A stretch of DNA of 64,000 nucleotides, taken from NCBI RefSeq assembly GCF_007713685.1, contig NZ_VMRJ01000003.1, forward strand, positions 676,752 to 740,751, given 5' to 3'. The stretch comes from Hymenobacter setariae. Its GTDB lineage: Bacteria; Bacteroidota; Bacteroidia; Cytophagales; Hymenobacteraceae. The stretch's first letter is position 1. Every line of letters starts with the position of its first letter. Position numbers and translations under genes: made by a program. The notes below the pieces were generated by a model. It did no database searches and had not been told where the DNA came from. It was given only the letters and a program-made list of their open reading frames with translations. Below, in pieces: positions 34,541 through 43,337 of this stretch.

Positions 34541-35614
34541 CTAATCCACTGTCGCCAGCCCCGCCAATATTTTCCGCAGGTTTGCGAATAATTCCTCGTT
34601 GCCATTTTGCTGATAAGCCCCCAGGGCCGCTTCATAGGCCGGTAGCTGACCTAGGAAGGCTTGCACGTTGGCCGCCGTAATGGCCTCGAAGTGCCAGCCG
34701 TAGCCGCGCTGCTCTATCTCGGCCGCGTTCAGCCACTGCTCAAACTGCGCCGGAATAGGCACCGCGCACACCGGCTTGTGTAGGTACACTGCCTCCGAAA
34801 TTAGCGAAAATCCGCCATTGGTGAGCACTGCCCGGCAGCCCGCCAGCTCTGCAATAAAGCCTGCCTCAGAGAACGGCCGCAGCAACACGTTGCCGTGCGC
34901 TTCGTCTTTATTGAAGCCGTACACCCGAAATTCCTGGCCGGGGACTTGCTGCAAAATCTTGACTAGGTCGGTTTGGTTGGTGGCCGTTTGGTACACCAGC
35001 ATGTAGTCGCCTTTAGTCGGCTGCGCCGCCTGTATCTCGGGCCTGATGATGCTGGGCACCAGCGTCGTGCGCTCGGCGTAGCGCGGGCGCAGCGGCAGCT
35101 CAAAAAACGTAGTAATAAGATAATGCTTAGCGCGGGGCAGCTTGGCGCGCACTAAGTAGCGGGCTACGTCGAAGTTTTCCTGCTCCTCCTCGGGCACTAC
35201 TACATCGAGCTGGGCGCGGCTGATTATCTGCATATTATCAATGCTGATAACCGGCACGCGCAGCAGCTTGGCATATAGGTAGCTGAACGACTCAAAGTCA
35301 CTTATCACTACCTCGGCCCGGAAGCCGTGCAGCAGCTGCCGGTATTGCCGAAAATTGGTGCGCAGCGCCTCGGGTGCCGAGCGTAGCGTAAGGCCGATAG
35401 TGCGCGACTTCGACACCGTCAGCTTCTTATACGCTAGGTGGAAACCCTGAATCTCCAGTACCCGGCCCGGAAAGGTCTTGTCGAGCAGCGTAAAAGCCCG
35501 CGAGCTGCTAACCACTCGCACATCGTGCCCCTCGGCCAGCAGCCAGGCAATAATGACTTTGCTGCGCGTGGCGTGCCCTAGGCCTTCGCCAGGCACTCCG
35601 TAGAGAATGGTCAT
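34541..35614 (-). CDS. MJ1255/VC2487-like glycosyltransferase
   Basis: A 357-residue GT-B type glycosyltransferase resembling the MJ1255/VC2487 group. It opens with YGVPGEGLGHATRSKVIIAWL (glycine-rich N-domain loop), has SDFESFSYLYAKLLRVPVISIDN in the middle and ends with the donor-binding TNGGFSLISEAVYLHKPVCAVPI. Donor and acceptor sugars are unknown. The frame extends to 35686, but ATG 35614 starts the conserved first strand (MTILYGV), and the extra 24 residues are unlike the family. It lies between eno and a repeat element. Confidence 0.88.
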   Translation of the reverse strand: MTILYGVPGEGLGHATRSKVIIAWLLAEGHDVRVVSSSRAFTLLDKTFPGRVLEIQGFHLAYKKLTVSKSRTIGLTLRSAPEALRTNFRQYRQLLHGFRAEVVISDFESFSYLYAKLLRVPVISIDNMQIISRAQLDVVVPEEEQENFDVARYLVRAKLPRAKHYLITTFFELPLRPRYAERTTLVPSIIRPEIQAAQPTKGDYMLVYQTATNQTDLVKILQQVPGQEFRVYGFNKDEAHGNVLLRPFSEAGFIAELAGCRAVLTNGGFSLISEAVYLHKPVCAVPIPAQFEQWLNAAEIEQRGYGWHFEAITAANVQAFLGQLPAYEAALGAYQQNGNEELFANLRKILAGLATVD

Positions 35615-35649
35615 GCGGTAAGTGAGTGAATAGGTAAAGGAGTAAGGTG

Positions 35650-35740
35650 CCGGTGTGTCCTTGCGAGCGCCGCGCAGCAAGCGCACCTGCTAAGCACTGC
35701 CCTTTGGGTTAGACTGCTGCGTGGCACTCGCAAAGACCGG
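35650..35740. repeat. Family A-like inverted repeat
   Basis: Left CCGGTGTGTCCTTGCGAGCG and right CCGGTCTTTGCGAGTGCCAC (read in reverse complement) pair imperfectly, with GCGCAGCAAGC/ACGCAGCAGTC inside. The TTGCGAG outer core is shared with family A. It separates two minus-strand genes. Confidence 0.6.
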
Positions 35741-35748
35741 CAAGAAGC

Positions 35749-36684
35749 TTATTTGAAGCTTGGGATGCGAAACTGCACCCCTAGGGACGGAATAAATGTG
35801 GCCCCGCTAAACGAAGTGGAGCTACCATCGACCAGCGTGTAGGTGCCGTAGTTCTGGTAGTAGAAGCTGAGGGCCGGCACGAGGTACACGTACTTATAAC
35901 CCAGCTTGGCGTTCAGAAACAGGCCGTAGGAGGAGAAGTTGTTGCTCTGGCTAGGCAGAGCCGGTAGCACGTTGGTGCCAGCCCGATTGTATAAGTTATT
36001 GGGGGTGAAGCCGTAGCTCACCCACGAGTGGGCGTACACCACCCCGTAGCTGATGGCTCCAATGCTTTCCTCCGCGCCCAGCGACTGGCTGACGGTGAGC
36101 GGAATAATTAAGTCCTGACGCGTAGCCGACAGCCCGAGCAAGTTGTTGAGGTCGGTGAGAAAAGGAATCTTGGGCAAGCCCGCGCGCTGAATGGCGTATT
36201 GCAGCCCTACGCTGGCATAGGTGGTGCCGCCAGCGGCTCCGCGCTCAGGGTTCTCAACCGAGCCGGTAGGGCCCAGCAGCTGATAGGCAGCGTCGAAAAC
36301 GTGCGAGCCGAATGCGTATTTATAACCTGCGTCGAGGCGCGGCACAATGCCGTAGCGAATGCTAAGGTCAGAGGCCGGCTGCACGGGGTCGACTAAGTAG
36401 GCGAGGGCAGCGGTTTGCACTTGGCTCACGGCGTCGGAGTAGTTCACCTTTTGGCCTTCGGCGGCCTGGGTACCGAGCTGGCTGGCGGCGCTGCGCACGG
36501 CCGAGCCCGCCTTGGCGAGCGGCGCAGTAGCCACGTTAAAGTTTTGATTATAAGCTATGCGAAACTCGCCCTGGGGCGTCACTTTGCCCGAGGTAGTGAT
36601 GTTGCGTGGGGCAGTGCAGGCCGTGGTGGCTAGCAGCCCTAGGGCGCCTAGGCGCGCCAGTGCAGAGGTATAGGAGGTGGTCAT
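35749..36684 (-). CDS. Outer-membrane beta-barrel-like lipoprotein, unknown
   Basis: A 311-residue protein with a lipoprotein-like signal (LGALGLLATTAC, Cys at 23). Alternating hydrophobic and aromatic strands typical of a small outer-membrane barrel follow (YGIVPRLDAGYKYAFGSHVFDAAYQLL, GYKYVYLVPALSFYYQNYGTY), ending in a Phe-containing strand (LGVQFRIPSFK). I do not recognise a named family. It stands alone, divergent from ferredoxin-NADP reductase. A role is not inferable. Confidence 0.7.
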   Translation of the reverse strand: MTTSYTSALARLGALGLLATTACTAPRNITTSGKVTPQGEFRIAYNQNFNVATAPLAKAGSAVRSAASQLGTQAAEGQKVNYSDAVSQVQTAALAYLVDPVQPASDLSIRYGIVPRLDAGYKYAFGSHVFDAAYQLLGPTGSVENPERGAAGGTTYASVGLQYAIQRAGLPKIPFLTDLNNLLGLSATRQDLIIPLTVSQSLGAEESIGAISYGVVYAHSWVSYGFTPNNLYNRAGTNVLPALPSQSNNFSSYGLFLNAKLGYKYVYLVPALSFYYQNYGTYTLVDGSSTSFSGATFIPSLGVQFRIPSFK

Positions 36685-36794
36685 AAACTAAAAATGCGGC
36701 CAGGTGTGCCGCCGCCAAAACGAAAACCGGGCCAATGCTACTACACCCAGCGCCAAAAACCCATATTTAGCACGCCAGTCCACCCCCTCAGTCG

Positions 36795-36802
36795 TATCTT
36801 TG
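36795..36802 (+). promoter_or_regulatory. -7 promoter box of the ferredoxin reductase gene
   Basis: TATCTTTG matches TAnnTTTG exactly, 30 bases before the ATG at 36833. Confidence 0.55.
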
Positions 36803-36832
36803 TACTCATTCTAAATACTTAAATTTCCTGTA

Positions 36833-37849
36833 ATGCCCGAGATTATTTCGACAGATATCTGCATCATCGGGGCCGGGCCAGTAGGCCTGTTTGCCGTGTT
36901 TGAGGCTGGTCTGCTAAAGTTACGCTGCCACGTGGTAGACGCCCTGCCGCAGCCCGGTGGTCAGCTCACCGAAATTTATCCTAAGAAGCCAATTTATGAC
37001 ATTCCGGGCTACCCCGAAGTGCTGGCTGGCGACTTGGTTGACAACTTGATGAAGCAAATCGAGCCGTTCCATCCCACCTTCACCCTAGGTGAGCGGGTAG
37101 AGCGCTTTGCTAAGCTCGACGACGGCTCGTTTCAGCTCTACACCACCGACGGCACAGAGATTCAGTGCAAGGCTGTAGCCATTGCAGGCGGCCTAGGTTC
37201 GTTTGAGCCGCGCAAGCCGGCTGTGGAGAACCTAGAGCGCTTTGAGAGTGGCAAAGGCGTGCACTACATGGTGCGCGACCCCGAGCACTTCCGCGATAAA
37301 AAAATTGTGATTGCGGGCGGTGGCGACTCGGCCCTCGACTGGACCAACTTCCTGGCCAACGTGGCCGCCGACGTGACGCTCGTGCACCGCGGCACCACTT
37401 TCCGCGGCGCTGCCGACTCGGCCGAGAAAGTAAAAACCCTGGCTGAAGCGGGCAAAATCAAGCTCGTGCTCAGCTCCAACGTGACGCACCTGCACGGCGA
37501 CGACATGCTAGAGCAAGTCACCATCACGGGCAATAATGGTGAGGCCGTGACCGTGCCGATTGATGCGTTTGTGCCACTCTTCGGCCTCACGCCCAAGCTG
37601 GGGCCCATCGGCGACTGGGGCCTAGAGCTCGACAACGACGCTGTAGTGGTGAACACGCTGGACTACAGCACTTCACTGCCCGGCGTGTACGCCATTGGCG
37701 ACATCAACACCTATCCCGGTAAGCTCAAACTCATTTTGTGCGGCTTCCACGAGGCGGCGCTTATGTGTCAGGGCGCGTTTAAGTACATTTACCCCGACAA
37801 AAAATACACCCTTAAGTACACAACTGTAAACGGGGTGCCCACGATGTAA
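36833..37849 (+). CDS. Ferredoxin--NADP+ reductase (thioredoxin-reductase-like)
   Basis: A 338-residue FAD/NADPH flavoprotein of the low-molecular-weight thioredoxin-reductase-like FNR group (YumC type). FAD motif IIGAGPVGLFAVFEAG (about 11-26), PQPGGQLTEIYPKKPIYDIPG, NADPH motif IAGGGDSALDW (about 157-167) and the C-terminal GVYAIGDINTYPGK are seen. The redox-active CxxC of thioredoxin reductases is missing, which is what separates FNR from TrxR. A [2Fe-2S] ferredoxin gene follows 89 bp downstream and is the likely electron partner. Confidence 0.93.
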   Translation: MPEIISTDICIIGAGPVGLFAVFEAGLLKLRCHVVDALPQPGGQLTEIYPKKPIYDIPGYPEVLAGDLVDNLMKQIEPFHPTFTLGERVERFAKLDDGSFQLYTTDGTEIQCKAVAIAGGLGSFEPRKPAVENLERFESGKGVHYMVRDPEHFRDKKIVIAGGGDSALDWTNFLANVAADVTLVHRGTTFRGAADSAEKVKTLAEAGKIKLVLSSNVTHLHGDDMLEQVTITGNNGEAVTVPIDAFVPLFGLTPKLGPIGDWGLELDNDAVVVNTLDYSTSLPGVYAIGDINTYPGKLKLILCGFHEAALMCQGAFKYIYPDKKYTLKYTTVNGVPTM

Positions 37850-37852
37850 GTA

Positions 37853-37923
37853 ATTATGACCTGCGAAACTGAGGTGAGCCGATGCATTAGTTGGCTGCTC
37901 ACCTCAGTTTCGTAAGCCATAAT
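37853..37923. repeat. Inverted repeat (type E) between reductase and ferredoxin genes
   Basis: Two 27-base arms (37853-37879 and 37897-37923) pair with three mismatches around GCGAAACTGAGGTGAGC. The loop is 17 bases. It may attenuate read-through into the ferredoxin gene, or be a mobile palindrome. Confidence 0.75.
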
Positions 37924-37938
37924 TCATAATCAAAAGGA

Positions 37939-38259
37939 ATGAGTGACGTTCGAGTTTATGTAGAAGAGGCGCCCGGCCAGCGGCGCGAGCTAGAAGCCCC
38001 CACCGACATGGGCCTGAGCCTAATGGAGCTGCTGAAAGCTAATGAATACCCCATTCAGGCTACGTGCGGTGGCATGGCGCTGTGTGCCACTTGCCATGTA
38101 GAAGTGCTGGCCGGCCCTGCCCTGCCCGAGCCCAGCGAAGATGAGTGGGCTATGCTTGACACCCTGCCCGTGCTGCACGAAACCAGCCGCCTCAGCTGCC
38201 AAATTCGCCTTACTCCCCGCGTCGATGGGCTAGTAGTTCGGCTAGCTGAAGTAGCCTAG
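37939..38259 (+). CDS. [2Fe-2S] ferredoxin
   Basis: A 106-residue plant/adrenodoxin-type ferredoxin. Cluster ligands: CGGMALCATCHVEV gives C-x5-C-x2-C, and the fourth Cys is in SRLSCQI near the C terminus. It carries single electrons in the cytoplasm. It follows ferredoxin-NADP reductase, so NADPH-dependent reduction of this ferredoxin is the simplest reading. A second ferredoxin of the Isc type is encoded at 39001-39333. Confidence 0.93.
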   Translation: MSDVRVYVEEAPGQRRELEAPTDMGLSLMELLKANEYPIQATCGGMALCATCHVEVLAGPALPEPSEDEWAMLDTLPVLHETSRLSCQIRLTPRVDGLVVRLAEVA

Positions 38260-38289
38260 GGCGCTAGAGGAATAGACGCACGAAATACC

Positions 38290-38325
38290 AAAAAAGGCCT
38301 TTCCAGCAGTGGAAAGGCCTTTTTT
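38290..38325. terminator. Bidirectional terminator
   Basis: AAAAAAGGCCTTTCC and GGAAAGGCCTTTTTT form a perfect 15-bp stem with a six-base loop between the convergent ferredoxin and cold-shock genes. Confidence 0.93.
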
Positions 38326-38350
38326 AGGATAAACCCAACGTAGCGACGCC

Positions 38351-38545
38351 TCAGATGCGGCGCACGTTCACGGCGTTTACGCCTTTGCGGCCCTCCTGGG
38401 TTTCAAATTCTACGCGGTCGTTCTGCTGAATCTGGCCGCCGTTGAGGCCCGTGACGTGCACAAAGAACTCTTCGCGGGTGGTGTCGTCGGTGATGAAACC
38501 AAAGCCTTTGGTCTCATTGAAAAATTTTACTGTTCCGGTTTTCAT
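38351..38545 (-). CDS. Cold-shock-domain protein
   Basis: A 64-residue CspA-type OB-fold protein binding single-stranded RNA/DNA. RNP1 (KGFGFIT) and RNP2 (EFFVHVT) are intact, and the ending GVNAVNVRRI is usual. Such proteins melt RNA secondary structure in cold or stationary phase. The 110-bp upstream leader is not obviously structured here. Confidence 0.97.
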   Translation of the reverse strand: MKTGTVKFFNETKGFGFITDDTTREEFFVHVTGLNGGQIQQNDRVEFETQEGRKGVNAVNVRRI

Positions 38546-38655
38546 AGCCTAATAAAAAAGAAAAAAATGCTGACTGGCGCAGCCGCAGCTGACAAGCAGG
38601 TGGGTGCTGGGCCAGCCAGCTACGGTCATACGGCCCTAGGGGGTTGGGGTTTAGC

Positions 38656-38892
38656 CTACTGGTGGTCGCGCCACTCATACACCCACTTGGCCTGGATTTG
38701 CTCGAGGTGGCCTTCGTTGGCCTGCTCGCGGGTGCCGGCAAAGTTGGGCAGGGTCAGAATCCACTCTAGCAGCTCGGTAAAGCGAATGCGATAGATTTTG
38801 GCTTCGGTGAAGTCGTCGCCAAACTTCTCGTAGAGCGCAATGGCAACGTCCTCGTGGTCGGCCCATTCGATGGGCGGCTCGTAATGATTCAT
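38656..38892 (-). CDS. iscX: Fe-S cluster assembly protein IscX
   Basis: A 78-residue acidic winged-helix-like protein matching IscX (YfhJ): IEWADHEDVAIALYEKFGDDF, LLEWILTLPNF, ANEGHLEQIQAKWVYEWRD. It binds IscS and iron and modulates cluster assembly. It lies downstream of an Isc-type ferredoxin gene on the same strand, but no iscS or iscU is in the window. An AT-rich inverted repeat separates it from that ferredoxin. Confidence 0.93.
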   Translation of the reverse strand: MNHYEPPIEWADHEDVAIALYEKFGDDFTEAKIYRIRFTELLEWILTLPNFAGTREQANEGHLEQIQAKWVYEWRDHQ

Positions 38893-38913
38893 TTGTTAGC
38901 GGTTAATGATTAG

Positions 38914-38999
38914 TTATTAATGGTTAGTTGTTAATGGCTAATTGCTAATGAGTAATGGTGCTCATTAACAATTAACCATTAACAACTGACAATTAAGAA
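38914..38999. repeat. AT-rich inverted repeat built from TTAATGGTTA units
   Basis: Left arm 38914-38952 and right arm 38961-38999 pair with a few mismatches. Both are made of degenerate repeated units like GTTAATGGTTA/ATTGTTAATGAG. It lies between ferredoxin and iscX. It resembles the AT-rich dispersed repeats found in several Bacteroidota; no other copy is in the window. Confidence 0.7.
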
Positions 39000-39000
39000 A

Positions 39001-39333
39001 CTAGTGCCCTAGAAAATGCTGGGGCGGAATGGTGACGACGACTTCGAGCTGCTCGTTGGGCAGCACGCATTGGCAGGCTAGGCGCGAGTTGATACGCGGG
39101 CTGATGGCCCGGTCAATAAAGTCTTCTTCCTTGTCGGAAATCTCGGGCAGGTCGTCCATGCCCTTGTCCACGTAGATGTGGCAGGTGCTACAGCCGCACA
39201 CGCCGCCGCAGTTGTGTTGCAGCTGAATGCCGTTGTTGAGGGCCACGTCGAGCACCGACTCGCCGCTGGCGGCCACGTGCGTTTGGGGAGGCTGGCCGTC
39301 CTGAAACTGAAAGATGATGGTGGAGGGTTGCAA
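39001..39333 (-). CDS. fdx: Isc-type [2Fe-2S] ferredoxin
   Basis: A 110-residue adrenodoxin-type ferredoxin. Ligands C-x5-C-x2-C in CGGVCGCSTCHIYV, with the fourth Cys in RLACQCVLP. This is the type that supplies electrons for Fe-S cluster assembly, in line with iscX downstream. The start is TTG at 39333 directly before QPSTIIFQF; a shorter start is not available. It follows the DUF2520 gene with a 39-bp gap. Confidence 0.92.
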   Translation of the reverse strand: MQPSTIIFQFQDGQPPQTHVAASGESVLDVALNNGIQLQHNCGGVCGCSTCHIYVDKGMDDLPEISDKEEDFIDRAISPRINSRLACQCVLPNEQLEVVVTIPPQHFLGH

Positions 39334-39372
39334 AATAGTAGTGGGCTCAGAGAGCCAGTTGAAAGTACAAAG

Positions 39373-40185
39373 TTAGGCAGGGCTAAGCGGGCGCGCCACA
39401 GTGGCTGCCTCCGCTGCCTGTATGCTCTGCGTGAGCTGCGTGTAAAGTGTCTGCCAGGCGGGGTGAGCCACCAGTGCCGCCGCGTGGGCGGCCAGGGTAG
39501 GGGTATCGTGGCGAGCAGCCGGGCCGGTTTGCACCGCAAAGGGGCCCAGCTGGGCCCCTAGGGCTTTGTCTACAGTTTCGCGCACCAGTGGTGCTAGCAG
39601 GTCGAAAGAGAGGCCGGCCTCGCCCAGCAATTGGTGTGCAATCCCTAGCACGTGGTTGGTAAAATTGCTAGCAAACACGGCCCCTAGGTGCAGCCGCAGC
39701 CGCTGGGCCGAGTCGAGCCGTGCTACGTGCTGGCTGAGGCTGTGGGCCAGAGCCAGCAACTGTACTTCGGCTGCGGCGTCGGGGGCCTCGACAAAGAGGG
39801 GAACGGCTGGCCAGTTGATAGCGCGGCCAGGGCTGAAGGTTTGGAGCGGATAGAGCACGCCGCCGCGCACCTGCGGCTGCGCCGCAAATACCGCCACTGG
39901 CAACGCGCCGGCCAAGTGCGCCACCAGTGCTCCTGAGGGCCAGGCTACGGCCGCTAGCAGGTTGGGCACGGCCGCATCGGGCACGGCCAGCAGGTAAAGG
40001 TCGGCGGGGGGCAGCGCCTGCGCCAATGGCAGCGAGAGGGCGACGCAGCCAGGGGCTAAGGCAGCAAGGGCCAGCGCGCTGGCAGGCGTGCGGCCCGCCA
40101 CGAAAATGAGCGCGTGCCCTGCGGCTACAAGTGCAGGCCCGAGTGCCGTGGCCACGCGTCCCGTTCCGAATAAACCAATGCGCAT
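39373..40185 (-). CDS. Rossmann-like and DUF2520 domain protein
   Basis: A 270-residue NAD(P)-binding protein related to F420-dependent NADP reductase and 6-phosphogluconate dehydrogenase folds. The nucleotide-binding loop is at the N terminus (MRIGLFGTGRVATALGPAL). The C-terminal half is the helical DUF2520 (LHLGAVFASNFTNHVLGIAHQLL and GPAARHDTPTLAAH). Substrate unknown. It is the first gene of a minus-strand set with fdx, iscX and the cold-shock gene. Confidence 0.9.
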   Translation of the reverse strand: MRIGLFGTGRVATALGPALVAAGHALIFVAGRTPASALALAALAPGCVALSLPLAQALPPADLYLLAVPDAAVPNLLAAVAWPSGALVAHLAGALPVAVFAAQPQVRGGVLYPLQTFSPGRAINWPAVPLFVEAPDAAAEVQLLALAHSLSQHVARLDSAQRLRLHLGAVFASNFTNHVLGIAHQLLGEAGLSFDLLAPLVRETVDKALGAQLGPFAVQTGPAARHDTPTLAAHAAALVAHPAWQTLYTQLTQSIQAAEAATVARPLSPA

Positions 40186-40500
40186 GAGAATAAACGAAGT
40201 AGCTGGAAGAGCTTAGCTGCCTAATAAGCAGGTGAGCTCTAGGGTATTGGTTTGATAGGTAGTGATGACTGGGAGCAGGGCCTGGGATAGAAGTACCATT
40301 CTACCCGCCGAAAGTTCCATAAAAAATTAGCATCTTGGGGGTTGAAAGGTCCTTGTCCCATTTGAGGCTGCAGGCAACCTCGCCTAGGTAAGAAGCCGTT
40401 TAGGAAATACGACTGTAGACCGCGCTGTACTTCTTGCCTTAGCCTAGCTGCCTGCTCGGCCTCTGCCCCCACATTTTATGCTCATTTTCTTTTGCTTTTC
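40186..40500. other. Gene-free divergent region
   Basis: This 315-bp stretch separates the DUF2520 gene from the T9SS cargo gene at 40501. A 77-codon open frame on the minus strand (40239-40472) has no recognisable features and is probably chance. No repeat or terminator is seen. A promoter for the cargo gene should lie here, but no exact box was found. Confidence 0.4.
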
Positions 40501-43257
40501 ATGAAAAAACCTTACGCTAAAACAACTGGGTTAGCTTATCGACTGCGGCAGCTGGGCTTCACAGCCTTGCTGGCAGGTGGGGCTGCGGGAGCGGCCCAGG
40601 CTCAGGTCCTGAACTATGCTGTGGCGACGGCTTCTAACGTGACCGGCACCTACACCGACCTGGCAACGGTGAGCAACAGCACAGTTATCACCACGGCCAA
40701 TACCGATGATGCTAACTCGGCGCCCCAAAATATCGGGTTCACCTTCAACTATAACGGCGCATCATTTACGCAGTTTGTGCTGAATACCAACGGTATTATG
40801 CGCCTAGGAAGCGCCGCGCCATCGGTGGCCAATCTGTTTGGGGTCTATGAAACTGGCCAAGCCGCGGGGATTGACCCCATTAGCAGCACCGACCCGGCTG
40901 ATGTGAACTTGCTGGCACCCTTCAACTTCGACTTGCAGGATGGGAGTGTGGGCCCCGCCGAGTATCGGGTGGCTACCACAGGCACGGGCACCAGCCAGGT
41001 GTGCACTATTCAGTGGAAGAATGTGCGCGACAAGGCGGGTAGCACCAATGCCACGCAGTTCGACAACTTCGCGTTTCAGGTGAAGCTCTACCAAGCTACG
41101 GGCACCATCGAGTTTGTGTACGGCCCGGTGGTGTCGGCCACAGCAGGCGCTAGCATCAACCGCTTTCCAACGGTGGGCATCAAAGGCTCGGGCAGCTCGG
41201 CCGGGCAGGATATTCTAGTTAATAAAACGTCGTCGACTGCGGCGTGGTCAACGGCAGTTTTCATTACCGGCGTCTACAGTGGCACTACACTTAACTACCG
41301 CCGTACCTACGGGCCCGACCTAGGGCGCACGTTCCGCTTTGCTACAGCTCCCGCCAATGACGCTGCTGTATCTGCCATTTATACCCTCGGCAAGCTAGCT
41401 ACCCAAACGGCCCTGCCGCACACGGTGCGGGCCGTGATAACCAACGCTGGTGCAGGCCCCCAAACCAACCTGCCCGTGACCCTGGCCGTGACGGGCGCCA
41501 ACACGTTTAGCGATACCAAAACTATTGCGTCGCTGGCGCCGGGGGCATCTACCACGGTTACGTTTGCTGCTTACCCCACCACGCTGGCCGCGGGCGATAA
41601 CGTACTGACAGTGACTGTGCCTGCTGATGGCAACACCACTAACAATAGTACCACTTATGGCCAAACTATTACGGCTAATCGCTTATCGTACACCGACCCC
41701 ACTGGCACCACAACCGGCAGCGTAGGGGTCGGCAATGGCTGGCTGACGCAGAAGTTTAGTCTGCCCGCCGCTACCGTCGTCAGCGACGTAGTGCTAACGT
41801 TGGCCGCGAGTGCTAATAATACGTCCCCATTCCAGGTGCTGCTTTACGATGCTACTGGCACGGGAGGCCTGCCCGGGCAGCTGCTTTACACATCGCCGAC
41901 CCAAATCCGCACGCCTACTGCGGGCCCTCTTACAGTAACCCTGCCGGGCATCGCGGTACCTGCTACATTCTTTGTAGCGGTGCGCGAAACCGGCACCGCC
42001 AGTGCGCCGGCTAACATTGGTATCAATTACCAAACCGAAGACCCCATTCGGCCAGGTACGTTCTACTTCAGCACCACGGGCACTACCTGGACCGACTTTG
42101 TGAATGCGAACCCGAAGGCGCGCGTGGCCATCGAGATAGGAACTGCGGTGCCTAACTGCGCGCCCCCGACTGCCGTGGCCGCTACCAACGTGACGCCTAC
42201 GGGTGCCACCATTACGTTTACACCGCCGGCTACGGGCACCAGCGATTACCAGCTAGTGTATGGCCCCGCGGGCTTCAATGTGAGCACGGGCGGCACGACT
42301 ATCGCGGCCACCACTTCGCCAGTGACGCTGACGGGCCTCACGCCGGCTACTAGCTACCAAGTATATGTGCGCAGCAACTGTACTGCTGGCGGCACTAGCA
42401 TCTACTCAGCTCCGCTGACGTTCATCACGGCCTGCGACCCCGTGACAACGGTATCGACCTTCCCTTACAACCAGAACTTCGATACCATCTTGCCGGGGCA
42501 GTCGCTGCCGTGCGGCATTACCACGCTCGATGCCAACGGCGATGGCACTACTTGGCGCATCTCTACCGAAAGCCCCAACTCGGGCCCCTACGCCATGCGC
42601 TACCAAGGCGCCGTGGTGAATAATACGGCCGCTAATGATTGGTTTTTCACGCCGCCGCTGGTGCTGCCGGCTACGGCGGGCACGCGCTACCAGGTGGCTT
42701 TCCGCTACCGCGCGGCGGGCATCGGGGCGGGCACGTCCAACTTCACCGAAAGCCTCGAAGTAAAGTCGGGCACGGCCCCCACAGCGGCCGGCCAAACCAA
42801 CCTGCTATATACCAACGCGGCTATCAATAACCTCGCCTATGCACTGGCCGGTGGGGCCTCGACGCCCGTAGTGGCCTTGCTGCCGGCTGGGGCCAGCACC
42901 CAGTACGTAGGCTTCCACGTGAACAGCGCTGCCAACCAAAGCAACCTATACATCGACGACCTGACGGTAACCGCCGTTACCGCCACGGCTACGTCGGAGG
43001 CGCTGCTGCGGTCCATCTCGGTGTTCCCCAACCCCTCGGCCACGGGCGTGTTTGACTTGGCTATCACCGGGGCCAATGCGCAGAAAGGCTTGCAAGTAGA
43101 AGTAGTAAACAATATCGGCCAGCGTGTGTACGCAGGCACTGCCCGCGACAACTTCACTAATAAGCTGGATTTGAGCCACCTCGCTACAGGCCTCTACCAC
43201 CTCAAGATAACCAACGGCGACGAGTATGCGCTGCGGCAGCTTTCCGTCATCAAGTAA
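40501..43257 (+). CDS. T9SS cargo protein with fibronectin type III domain
   Basis: A 918-residue surface or secreted protein: signal peptide (about 1-35), an N-terminal beta domain (NTDDANSAPQNIGFTFNYNG), a CARDB-like domain (about 285-400), a fibronectin type III domain (about 555-645, PTAVAATNVTPTGATITF), a choice-of-anchor/MAM-like domain (about 650-830) and a T9SS type A sorting domain (ISVFPNPSATGVFDLAI to ALRQLSVIK). It closely resembles the protein at 49377-51296 in the N-terminal and anchor-type domains. Probably exported through PorV/PorU encoded at 58-63 kb. Binding partner unknown. Confidence 0.88.
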   Translation: MKKPYAKTTGLAYRLRQLGFTALLAGGAAGAAQAQVLNYAVATASNVTGTYTDLATVSNSTVITTANTDDANSAPQNIGFTFNYNGASFTQFVLNTNGIMRLGSAAPSVANLFGVYETGQAAGIDPISSTDPADVNLLAPFNFDLQDGSVGPAEYRVATTGTGTSQVCTIQWKNVRDKAGSTNATQFDNFAFQVKLYQATGTIEFVYGPVVSATAGASINRFPTVGIKGSGSSAGQDILVNKTSSTAAWSTAVFITGVYSGTTLNYRRTYGPDLGRTFRFATAPANDAAVSAIYTLGKLATQTALPHTVRAVITNAGAGPQTNLPVTLAVTGANTFSDTKTIASLAPGASTTVTFAAYPTTLAAGDNVLTVTVPADGNTTNNSTTYGQTITANRLSYTDPTGTTTGSVGVGNGWLTQKFSLPAATVVSDVVLTLAASANNTSPFQVLLYDATGTGGLPGQLLYTSPTQIRTPTAGPLTVTLPGIAVPATFFVAVRETGTASAPANIGINYQTEDPIRPGTFYFSTTGTTWTDFVNANPKARVAIEIGTAVPNCAPPTAVAATNVTPTGATITFTPPATGTSDYQLVYGPAGFNVSTGGTTIAATTSPVTLTGLTPATSYQVYVRSNCTAGGTSIYSAPLTFITACDPVTTVSTFPYNQNFDTILPGQSLPCGITTLDANGDGTTWRISTESPNSGPYAMRYQGAVVNNTAANDWFFTPPLVLPATAGTRYQVAFRYRAAGIGAGTSNFTESLEVKSGTAPTAAGQTNLLYTNAAINNLAYALAGGASTPVVALLPAGASTQYVGFHVNSAANQSNLYIDDLTVTAVTATATSEALLRSISVFPNPSATGVFDLAITGANAQKGLQVEVVNNIGQRVYAGTARDNFTNKLDLSHLATGLYHLKITNGDEYALRQLSVIK

Positions 43258-43281
43258 GCTTTAGCCTACCTAGGGCAATGC

Positions 43282-43312
43282 AAAAGGCCACCCCAGCGGG
43301 GTGGCCTTTTTT
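43282..43312. terminator. Bidirectional terminator
   Basis: AAAAGGCCACCCC and GGGGTGGCCTTTT form a 13-bp stem with a short loop, followed by TTTTTTA on the plus strand. It lies between convergent genes. Confidence 0.9.
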
Positions 43313-43337
43313 ATGGTACTAAAGAGTCGGAGCGAGC

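Noticed and set aside
38893..39000. Possible CRISPR-like array of TTAATGG units
   Set aside because: Units are short, degenerate, unspaced and form one palindrome; no cas genes are present.
40239..40472. 77-codon minus-strand open frame upstream of the T9SS cargo gene
   Set aside because: No recognisable motif, no signal and no promoter box; treated as chance.
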